64,000 nt of DNA from JAFEDN01 sp963832945. Lineage in GTDB: Bacteria > Pseudomonadota > Gammaproteobacteria > Coxiellales > Coxiellaceae. A program made the translations under genes and the position numbers. The notes beneath the pieces are model-generated. The model had not been told where the DNA came from and searched no databases. It saw only the letters and a program-made list of their open reading frames with translations. Below are positions 57,356 to 64,000 of this stretch, in pieces. Position 1 is the stretch's first letter, and each line of letters begins with the position of its first letter. The DNA is taken from assembly GCA_963832945.1 (NCBI GenBank), contig CAWHVV010000002.1, forward strand, positions 300,595 to 364,594, read 5' to 3'.

Positions 57356-58345
57356 CATCAAGTCTTTGTTATTCCGCCAGTGAGTTGGGTTTGTATCTTC
57401 AGTAATTTCACAACAGGCTAATGCCTTGGCTTTCATCTCGAGATCAACTTCAGCGTAGATATTCGTCGTATTGATTGACACATGCCCTAACCAAGCTCTA
57501 ATGGTATTGATGTCTACGCCGGCTCGTAATAAATGAGTAGCCGTGGTGTGTCGTATAGTATGAGGACTGATTCGTTTTTTCATCATCGATGGTATTTGCA
57601 AAATAGTTTTTTTAACATACCGTTTAACCATCGTGTGAATACCAAATCGAGTCAGTGGTTGCCTACATCGATTGATAAATACGTGTTCGTGTTGCTCCCG
57701 TCCTGAGATGAGTTCAACTAACTCATTAACCGTTTGCTGCCATAATGGGCAGCGTCTTAATTTATTTCCTTTTCCTTTAATGAGCACTGTAGATAAATCC
57801 CTTTGCTTGGCATGAGCTATATGTAAATCAGCGATGGTAAGTTGTGCCGCTTCATCAGCGCGTGCGCCGGTATTATACAGAAATAGCAATAAAGCATAAT
57901 CTCGTTTACCTTGTTCTGTTTGTTTTTCTGGCGCATTAAGTAACGCATCCATCTCTGATTTTTCAAGATAAGTTATTAATGTACGATTTGATTTCTTAAA
58001 AGGGATCATTTGAATTTGGCGATGCCATTCCACATGTTCAGGACTATTTAATCCAACAAATTTTGTAAATGCGTGAATGGCAGCCAAGCGCTGATTTCGT
58101 GTGGATAGGGAACAATGACGATTGGATTCTAAGTCTATCAGAAAGTCTTTCACTACTTCAGAACTCATATCATTTATAAGTAATTTGTCAATAGATTTTT
58201 TATTCCTAGTGGCAATAAACGGCAACATTAATCGAAAGGTATCTCGATAGCTCTGCTGTGTGTTCCTAGCCAAGTTTCTTGTAGTCATTAGGTATTCCAA
58301 TAGAAATCGTTTAACCCATGAACTGACGTAATCTGTATTTTTCAT
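57335..58345 (-). CDS. RIT tyrosine recombinase, third gene
   Basis: 336 aa. It has the N-terminal SAM-like domain (YLMTTRNLARNTQQSY) and a catalytic domain with Arg in NTGARADEAAQL, Lys-containing beta turn, His-x-x-Arg in SPHTIRHTTATHLL, His in WLGHVSINTT and Tyr in NIYAEVD. It overlaps the middle recombinase by 4 bp. Cooperative action of the three recombinases in RIT transposition is assumed from the family. Confidence 0.9.
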   Translation of the reverse strand: MKNTDYVSSWVKRFLLEYLMTTRNLARNTQQSYRDTFRLMLPFIATRNKKSIDKLLINDMSSEVVKDFLIDLESNRHCSLSTRNQRLAAIHAFTKFVGLNSPEHVEWHRQIQMIPFKKSNRTLITYLEKSEMDALLNAPEKQTEQGKRDYALLLFLYNTGARADEAAQLTIADLHIAHAKQRDLSTVLIKGKGNKLRRCPLWQQTVNELVELISGREQHEHVFINRCRQPLTRFGIHTMVKRYVKKTILQIPSMMKKRISPHTIRHTTATHLLRAGVDINTIRAWLGHVSINTTNIYAEVDLEMKAKALACCEITEDTNPTHWRNNKDLMSFLDAI

Positions 58346-59283
58346 TGTTTTTCTCCTCTGACATATTGCTCAAAACGCAAATTGGCTTCTCGAAGTAGAT
58401 CGTCCGTCATAGTAAGATAGACGGAAGTATAAGAGAGTTGTTGGTGTCCAAGATAGGTGGATAAAACTGGTAATAACTGTTGAACATTTTTATTTTCCTG
58501 ATACCAACTTTTTAATCTATTGACAGCGAATGTGTGGCGAAGATCGTGTATTCTGGGTTGGAGACTAGCATCATCTCTTTTAATTCCCGCTTTTTTTCTT
58601 ATCTTTTGAAAGATTCCTTGCATTGTGTGGATATTGAAGGGTTGATTATTTTTTCCGATAAATAGAGCAGTTTCTCTGGAATGAGGCTGGTTCTGTTGTT
58701 TTCTCCAACACAAATAATCTTTAATCACCTCTTTTATTTCTTGATTAAATGGCACTAAACGGGATTTATAAAATTTTGATTGCTGTATCGTCAATACTAA
58801 ATTCTCTAAATCAATATCGCCAAGCCTTATCGATAAGGTTTCATGTATGCGCAAGCCTAAAGCATAAGTCAGGATAAGAACAATTCGCACCATATAAGGA
58901 GAAATCGGACTTTTAATCTTTTGATAATCGAGCGCGGTATCAAAGAGTAATTTTAATTCCTTTTGAGAATAAATATAGGGAATAAAAGGAGGTGGTCGTT
59001 TTGGCAAAATAATGGGTAGTGGTATGGTAATCACATTATGACGTGTTAACAAATACCTGTAAAATCCTACTAGAGCAGTATGTTTTCTAAACCATCCTAA
59101 TGTTATCGTCATGGTATTCCCATAAAGAAAATCATTAACCCTATTTTCAGTGATGTCTTTTATTTCAATGGATGGTCCTATTTTTTTACAAAAATATTTT
59201 AGAATCTTTTCATCCGTTGTAAATTTTTCCCCTAATGATTTTCTGTAAGTAATGTATTGAGTCAGTATCTGGTTTAAGTTCAT
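58342..59283 (-). CDS. RIT tyrosine recombinase, middle gene
   Basis: 313 aa. Catalytic residues: Arg in ALGLRIHETLSIRL, His-x-x-Arg in IHDLRHTFAV, His in YLGHQQLSYT, Tyr in SVYLTM. It overlaps both neighbours by 4 bp (ATGA type), indicating coupled translation. Length and order match RIT elements. Confidence 0.9.
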   Translation of the reverse strand: MNLNQILTQYITYRKSLGEKFTTDEKILKYFCKKIGPSIEIKDITENRVNDFLYGNTMTITLGWFRKHTALVGFYRYLLTRHNVITIPLPIILPKRPPPFIPYIYSQKELKLLFDTALDYQKIKSPISPYMVRIVLILTYALGLRIHETLSIRLGDIDLENLVLTIQQSKFYKSRLVPFNQEIKEVIKDYLCWRKQQNQPHSRETALFIGKNNQPFNIHTMQGIFQKIRKKAGIKRDDASLQPRIHDLRHTFAVNRLKSWYQENKNVQQLLPVLSTYLGHQQLSYTSVYLTMTDDLLREANLRFEQYVRGEKQ

Positions 59284-60890
59284 AATAGATCTCCTAAGTT
59301 AAGATCAGCGACTTTACGTAAATTAACAAGATCAACCTTTGCATAAATGCCAGTGCTATCCAGATGTTGATGTCCAAGATGATCGCTGATTTCTTTTAGA
59401 GTAATACCTGAGTTAATTAAATGAGTAGCGCAGGCGTGACGCAATGCATGAGGCCCATGGTGTTTTATATTGAGATTAAGCGGTATCATATTTCTGCTGA
59501 CTATTTGGTAAATACAAGAGCTAGTTAATGGTCGATATGGCGCCAGCCTACATAAAAATACTTCTCTGAGTGAGCAATGATTGGGTCTAACGTTCTTCAA
59601 ATAGTTTAAAATGGCTTCACCCACTCGTTTAGATAATGGGAATATTTGTGGTTTAGCTGTTTTTGCTCGTCTTACATGGAGTAGTTCATTTCTCCAATCA
59701 ATATCTTCCAGGCGTAATTTTTTTACTTCACTACAGCGCATCCCGTATACCGATAAAAGCATTAATATGGCATAGTTTCGAATATCTGTTGGATAATCTG
59801 TTTTATTATTCGCCAGGATTTTTTTAACATCTTCCCAGCTCGGTGAGTAAGGAAGTGATTCATGTTTGTATACTCGTGGCGTTTTAATTGATTGAGCCAG
59901 GTTTTTTTGACACCAACCTTTCTCTTCAGCAAACTTTAAAAATGATCGAATAACTGTAGCATATCCTTGAATCGATTTTCGGCAATAGCCGTTATGATCG
60001 CATTTTTTAATTAAAATATTATCAATAGTTAATGGTATAATATCAGCAAAATTTTTTTTCTGCTCAGCGATATTCGTCAGAAAATCTTTCAATTGGAAAA
60101 AACTACCTCTAATTGTACTTTCGGAAAGTCCCTGTTCAGTGCGCATGTATACAATATATTGAGTAAGATACTCTCCAAAAGGAATAGGTTTATCTACTGT
60201 TTTTTCATAACAACCCAACATTTCAAGCCAACCGGAAGCATTTCGAATAAAATGATCTTTTGAACATTTAGAATGAAGGCTTTTTTTCTTATTAATCGAT
60301 TCACTTCTCAACCAACGTTCAGAAGCTTCTTTCACTTCAGGTTCAGTGACTGTTCGAAGTGTGTAAAAATCAAGGCAATTCATAATAACTAGTAAATATT
60401 GACCAATCTTCCTTAAGGTATCTTTACAGGCACCGTTTTCAGACCAATATTGCAAGTATAAAAGACGTTCTTTTAATAAAAGTGAGGTGGTATGGCGCTT
60501 AATGGCTGCACCGCGATCAAAAATCTCCATTAAGAGTGAAGCATCTTCCGGTACGGCTAGACAATTCATCATTTTTAACCATTGAATAGCATGAAAAGTA
60601 AATCGTTTCTTTGCATGTTCTGAAAAAGGCTTCCGTTTCATAGGATGTTTAGATTGAGATCTTGTCCATTTATCCGCTGCTTGTTCAATTTCTTGAAAGC
60701 TAATCACGCTACCCGGCCTAAGGTCTAGTAGTTCAATAATCATCAATAAATGTTGGGCAGTATCTTGAACAAATGGAATGGCACATCCTCTATCCAGGTG
60801 CTGCTGAAGATATTGTGTTCTTTCTTTTAAAAATGGCGCATTAATATGCCTATTGGCATAGTAGGGGCGTTTAAATAATCGGTCAAACAT
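59280..60890 (-). CDS. RIT tyrosine recombinase, first and longest gene
   Basis: 536 aa. A long N-terminal part with two similar halves (both with LLLKERLLYLQ-like or FLKERTQYLQQ and KHPMKRKPFSEHAKKRF-like segments) precedes the SAM-like domain and catalytic domain: Arg in VYGMRCSEVKKLRL, His-x-x-Arg in GPHALRHACATHL, His in HLGHQHLDST, Tyr in GIYAKVD. The promoter is likely within 60891-60990, next to the right terminal repeat. Confidence 0.9.
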   Translation of the reverse strand: MFDRLFKRPYYANRHINAPFLKERTQYLQQHLDRGCAIPFVQDTAQHLLMIIELLDLRPGSVISFQEIEQAADKWTRSQSKHPMKRKPFSEHAKKRFTFHAIQWLKMMNCLAVPEDASLLMEIFDRGAAIKRHTTSLLLKERLLYLQYWSENGACKDTLRKIGQYLLVIMNCLDFYTLRTVTEPEVKEASERWLRSESINKKKSLHSKCSKDHFIRNASGWLEMLGCYEKTVDKPIPFGEYLTQYIVYMRTEQGLSESTIRGSFFQLKDFLTNIAEQKKNFADIIPLTIDNILIKKCDHNGYCRKSIQGYATVIRSFLKFAEEKGWCQKNLAQSIKTPRVYKHESLPYSPSWEDVKKILANNKTDYPTDIRNYAILMLLSVYGMRCSEVKKLRLEDIDWRNELLHVRRAKTAKPQIFPLSKRVGEAILNYLKNVRPNHCSLREVFLCRLAPYRPLTSSCIYQIVSRNMIPLNLNIKHHGPHALRHACATHLINSGITLKEISDHLGHQHLDSTGIYAKVDLVNLRKVADLNLGDLL

Positions 60891-60989
60891 CAGTGTTCTC
60901 CTTGTAGATTAATAATTAACCTCCCTAGGATACACCTAATATTATGTTGTCTAAATTTAAAGTAATTAACAAATACTCAATGATTTATA

Positions 60990-61022
60990 ATTCAACAACA
61001 CATAACTGGCTTGGCAACATTT
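60990..61022 (-). repeat. RIT right terminal inverted repeat
   Basis: 33 bp, ATTCAACAACACATAAC at its start; exact reverse complement of 57211-57243. Confidence 0.95.
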
Positions 61023-61149
61023 GGAGAATTGAACGAAGCCGCTAGCGCGGCAGCGAATTGTCCAACTTCCGAGCATTTCCAACCCATTTATTACATTCCT
61101 GGTTTCAGACTTATCATCATGGCTCCAATTAACTTTAAAGGAGCTATTT

Positions 61150-61983
61150 ATGAGTCAATTACGTCAGGACATGATTAATGCCATGCAACTTCGGAATTTT
61201 TCTGAAAATACACAGAAATCATACATTACTGTGATAAAACAATTCGCCAGTTATTACAAGCGTTCGCCGGCGAACATTACTGAGCAGGAAGCTCAGAATT
61301 ATATTCTGTATCTGGTTAAAGAAAAGAAGTTATCATGGAGTTCCTGTAATGTTGTCGTCAGTGGTATCCGATTTTTTTATAAAACCATACTTAAAAAAAA
61401 TCAGGACAATTTTTATCTTCCCTTCGCTAAAAAAGAACAGCACTTACCCGATATTTTAACCCGGGATGAAATTAAAACCTTACTCAGTGTAACCAAAAAT
61501 CATAAGCATCATGCTATTTTTATGATAGCCTACAGCGCCGGTTTAAGAGTCAGTGAAATTGTTCACTTAACGATTAAGGATATCGATAGTCAAGCCAATG
61601 TGATTTGCGTCAAGCAAGGCAAAGGAAAAAAAGATCGGTATGTGCCATTATCTCCCATTTTATTGGCTGAACTACGGCAGTATTGGAAACGCTATAAACC
61701 TTCTCATTGGTTATTTCCTGGGTGTGACTCTCGAAAACCCATGACTCGAGATGGGGCGGGAGATGCCTTCAAGAAAGCAAAAATAAAAGCTCATATTACC
61801 AAAAATGTATCCATACATTCGCTTCGTCACAGCTGTGCAACGCACATGCTGGAGAACGGAACAGATATTATGAATATCAAGCAACTCTTGGGGCATAGTT
61901 CCATCAGTAGTACTTTGCGTTATACGCGTATATCTAAACAACGGGTGAGCAATATTCCATCGCCATTAGATAGTTTATATTGA
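61150..61983 (+). CDS. Tyrosine recombinase accompanying the IS91-type transposase
   Basis: 277 aa, AAGGAG before ATG. N-terminal SAM-like domain (LRNFSENTQKSYI), catalytic Arg in SAGLRVSEIVHL, His-x-x-Arg in IHSLRHSCATHML, His in LLGHSSISST, Tyr in LRYTRIS. Its length and sequence type (XerD-like, minimal) are the same as in other IS91 elements with an integrase partner. The stop overlaps the transposase start by one base (TGATG). Confidence 0.9.
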   Translation: MSQLRQDMINAMQLRNFSENTQKSYITVIKQFASYYKRSPANITEQEAQNYILYLVKEKKLSWSSCNVVVSGIRFFYKTILKKNQDNFYLPFAKKEQHLPDILTRDEIKTLLSVTKNHKHHAIFMIAYSAGLRVSEIVHLTIKDIDSQANVICVKQGKGKKDRYVPLSPILLAELRQYWKRYKPSHWLFPGCDSRKPMTRDGAGDAFKKAKIKAHITKNVSIHSLRHSCATHMLENGTDIMNIKQLLGHSSISSTLRYTRISKQRVSNIPSPLDSLY

Positions 61984-63206
61984 TGCATTGCGCCCCTGTA
62001 CCGAGGGGTAACGACGAAGATAATGCACTCAAAAAACCCGCGCTTGAAGTGGCGGATATTTTGGAGTGTTATGGTGATCGCTATCAACGTCATCATGCTG
62101 TCTCGTATGAGCAAAGAAAAGCCATTCAGGCCATACGACAATGCCGTACAGCCGTTTTAGGCGGCCATGTCGAACAGTGTGATCATTGCGGCACTATGGA
62201 CATCAGTTATAACTCTTGCCGCAATCGTCATTGCCCTAAGTGCCAAACAGTAAAAAAGCTACGCTGGGTCAAGCAGCGCGAGTCGGAGTTATTGCCTGTC
62301 CCTTATTTTCATGTGGTTTTTACTTTACCTCATGAATTGAATCCGCTCGTGTTGTCAAACCCGGCACTGCTTTATAATTTGCTTTTCAAAGCGGTGAGCG
62401 AAACTTTATTAACCTTTGGTCATGATCCTAAACGATTGGGGGGTGAACTGGGAGCTATTCTCGTACTGCATACCTGGGGACAAAACTTATCGTTACATCC
62501 CCATGTGCATTGCATTGTACCGGGTGGTGCATTAACCAGGGATTTACGTTGGGTAACAGCCAAATCCAATTACTTATTTCCTGTCAAAGCCATGGCAAAA
62601 TATTTTCGAGCCAATTATCTGAAAAGTTTGCAAGAATACTATGCCAACAATCAGTTGCAATTCCACGGTAATAGCCAGCAATATAGTGCCTCTACTGAAT
62701 TTAACCATTTAAAAGAAATACTCTGGGAAAAAGATTGGGTAGTTTACGCTAGAAAACCCTTTGCCGGCCCTCAACAAATTATTCAATACTTGAGTCAATA
62801 TACTCATCGTATCGCCATTTCTAATCATCGCCTCATCCATTGTGAAAATGGCCAGGTGAGCTTTCAATGGCGTGATTATGCGGATAACAATAAGACGAAG
62901 GTAATGACATTAGATGCGGAAGAATTTATTCGTCGTTACCTACTACATGTTTTACCCTCAAAATTTACTCGAATACGACATATTGGTTTCCTGGCCAATC
63001 GCTATAAAGCCGATAAATTAAAACAATGTCGTACTGCCTTAAATTTTGAGGGAAAACCTATGATTGAAGAGACAACGGATGAACTTTTATTACGAGTTTA
63101 CCATATTGATATTCATCGTTGTGCTCATTGCCATATAGGAAACAAGAAAGTAATCTCGATATTGCCGAACAAACCTCACCCAAGCCGAGGCATTGATACC
63201 TCATGA
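61983..63206 (+). CDS. IS91-family HUH transposase
   Basis: 407 aa from ATG 61983. It starts with the zinc-binding region CDHCGTMDISYNSC and HCPKCQ (residues about 60-85), then the HUH motif LHPHVHCIV near 178, and the catalytic Tyr region QYLSQYTHRIAIS with two Tyr four residues apart, near 270. Carries out rolling-circle transposition. A short frame overlaps its stop. Confidence 0.93.
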   Translation: MHCAPVPRGNDEDNALKKPALEVADILECYGDRYQRHHAVSYEQRKAIQAIRQCRTAVLGGHVEQCDHCGTMDISYNSCRNRHCPKCQTVKKLRWVKQRESELLPVPYFHVVFTLPHELNPLVLSNPALLYNLLFKAVSETLLTFGHDPKRLGGELGAILVLHTWGQNLSLHPHVHCIVPGGALTRDLRWVTAKSNYLFPVKAMAKYFRANYLKSLQEYYANNQLQFHGNSQQYSASTEFNHLKEILWEKDWVVYARKPFAGPQQIIQYLSQYTHRIAISNHRLIHCENGQVSFQWRDYADNNKTKVMTLDAEEFIRRYLLHVLPSKFTRIRHIGFLANRYKADKLKQCRTALNFEGKPMIEETTDELLLRVYHIDIHRCAHCHIGNKKVISILPNKPHPSRGIDTS

Positions 63207-63409
63207 AAAGAATATCTGTATTTGTCAATAACAATAAAATGATCTATTCTATTTTTAAAGGAAGGACTTCACATACTCTCGATAAATTTTTTGATCAAAC
63301 ACTGAGCCTGCTCAATGAAAAATTTGAAATGAAAAATGAAATATTGCCATTAATGTCGTTAATTTTGAGATTATTTATTACAAATTTTAGCGTACACCCA
63401 CTCTCTTGA
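63203..63409 (+). CDS. Short open frame at the end of the IS91-type element
   Basis: 68 codons, starting in the ATGA overlap with the transposase stop. The sequence is not recognised and is AT-rich; it may be a passenger or chance frame within the element. Confidence 0.3.
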   Translation: MKRISVFVNNNKMIYSIFKGRTSHTLDKFFDQTLSLLNEKFEMKNEILPLMSLILRLFITNFSVHPLS

Positions 63410-63589
63410 TCTTTAGAATCCCCATAGCCCTGTGCTCTACGCGCCTTCGTTCAATGATTTTATCAGCAATGCTGGCCTGTTAAGGTGCAAATGAAGTGGC
63501 TCAATTAACCGCAATCGACTGGCTCAGTTCAGGCGCAATTAACACGCATCACTGATAAAATGCTATTCATTATGTGGTGCATCACATAA

Positions 63590-63841
63590 TTCATTTTGCA
63601 CGACATTCTCTTTGATATTGAGTATAAATGTGCCGGTGGGTTTTAAAACGCGCTGGAGCTGTGCCGCAATCGGAATAAACCAGTCTACGTACTGATCGGG
63701 TGGCGTGCTGGGATATTGCTTTCGACGTTGATTGGCGTAAGGCGGAGAAGTAAAAATCAGATCGACCGATTGAGCAGGCAATCGGCTGAGCAGTCGGCAG
63801 GCGTCGCCGCAGAAAATTTGATTCATCCAGTCAAGAGTCAT
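63590..63841 (-). pseudogene. DNA methylase gene, 5' part (split by insertion)
   Basis: The first 84 codons: MNQIFCGDACRLLS, the catalytic-region motif TSPPYANQR, and FILNIKENVVQNE, where the insertion begins. The TSPPY motif places it with N4-cytosine or N6-adenine methylases. The rest of the gene is at 56620-57204. Upstream (63842-64000) nothing else is recognised. Confidence 0.92.
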
Positions 63842-64000
63842 GTCATTTTCACCACATGGAAACAGATCAGTATTAAGGTAACTGAAAGGCGTGAAAAAAT
63901 TTCATCTATTTGGTGTGGTCAAATATCTCTATCTCAAAACTGTCTTTAAAATCTGATAACTGTATAAAATTAACGTCAATGGTGATTGATTTTAACTTAA

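Larger units (their letters stand above)
57211..61022 (-). mobile_element. RIT (recombinase in trio) element
   Basis: 3.8 kb with perfect 33-bp terminal inverted repeats (57211-57243 and 60990-61022) and three overlapping tyrosine recombinase genes in one direction. That is the definition of RIT elements. The left repeat abuts the TTCATT target copy exactly. The right repeat abuts IS91-type sequence. Confidence 0.9.
61023..63589 (+). mobile_element. IS91-family element with associated tyrosine recombinase
   Basis: Contains a tyrosine recombinase and an HUH transposase in one unit. The left end has GAAC followed by a palindrome (GCCGCTAGCGCGGC). The right end has a palindrome ATTATGTG-GTGCAT-CACATAAT at 63569-63590 next to TTCATT, as expected for a rolling-circle origin end, and an inverted pair ATTTTATCAG/CTGATAAAAT (63457-63466, 63552-63561). 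The exact ends are inferred from the flanks. Confidence 0.75.
57205..63595. mobile_element. Composite insertion (RIT + IS91-like) with TTCATT target repeats
   Basis: Bounded by TTCATT at 57205-57210 and 63590-63595. Taking out 57205-63589 joins VVQNE to RSPYVLQ in one open methylase frame. The left part (57211-61022) is a recombinase-in-trio element and the right part (61023-63589) an IS91-type element. A six-base target repeat is therefore the likely product of RIT insertion, with the IS91-like element added later next to its right end. Confidence 0.85.

Noticed and set aside
57335..60890. Integron or Tn554-like element
   Set aside because: There is no attC array or IntI-specific insert, and Tn554 has two recombinases plus a small non-recombinase gene; three recombinases with long terminal repeats fit RIT.

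Overview
The window looks like a chromosomal segment of a host-associated gammaproteobacterium, most plausibly of the Coxiella/Legionella branch. The evidence is the gmk-rpoZ-spoT-(ridA)-recG gene order, an eukaryote-like CE-clan protease that resembles a secreted effector, a giant NACHT/WD40 protein, small opacity-type outer-membrane proteins and heavy gene decay. The lineage is an inference from gene content; no rRNA or other strong taxonomic marker is present.

Region 1 (1-11.2 kb) is a housekeeping block: phosphomannomutase (cut by the window start), xth, a Tyr/Gly-rich secreted protein, rph (minus strand), yicC, a kinase-like protein, gmk, rpoZ, spoT, ridA and recG. yicC and rpoZ each carry a one-base frameshift. 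Region 2 (11.2-18.9 kb) is variable: an AAA-ATPase-like/PD-(D/E)XK protein, a scar in which a duplicated piece of that gene is joined to a near-identical 267-bp piece of recG, a 1032-aa protein with a Ulp1/CE-type protease domain, an unknown neighbour and an outer-membrane beta-barrel. Region 3 (18.9-24.8 kb) holds htpG followed by a URC-type uracil-degradation cluster (URC1-like GTP cyclohydrolase, URC4/DUF1688, uracil phosphoribosyltransferase, uridine kinase). All but the last gene are broken by single-base or, at one site, possibly two-base indels while the protein sequence stays well conserved.

Region 4 begins right after a tRNA-Thr gene (24866-24938) and runs to the window end. It reads as an accessory, defence-rich island. 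It holds a 2085-aa NACHT-like NTPase with two pentapeptide blocks and a 14-blade WD40 tail, an IetA/IetS-type AAA ATPase plus subtilase pair, two DUF1186 proteins (one fused to a receiver-like domain without its Asp), and a 1436-aa Hsp90-like ATPase/DUF3883 (NO VEIN-like) protein. A tyrosine integrase module with an AlpA-like regulator and a DUF3987 primase/helicase-like protein follows (44-48 kb).

From 48.5 to 53.5 kb three copies of a repeat separate two modules: an AbiEi/AbiEii toxin-antitoxin pair and a frameshifted C5 DNA methyltransferase with a small gene. Each copy is about 125 bp, bounded by 28-29-bp inverted repeats; the middle copy has its interior inverted relative to the other two. 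Two arrays of GTTCT-like pentamers spaced exactly 10 bp lie upstream of small genes in this zone.

At the right end a DNA methylase gene (63841 to 56620, minus strand) has been split by a 6,385-bp insertion flanked by a TTCATT repeat. The insertion consists of a recombinase-in-trio (RIT) element with perfect 33-bp terminal inverted repeats, followed by an IS91-family element that carries its own tyrosine recombinase. Removing the insertion and one TTCATT restores an uninterrupted 278-codon frame.
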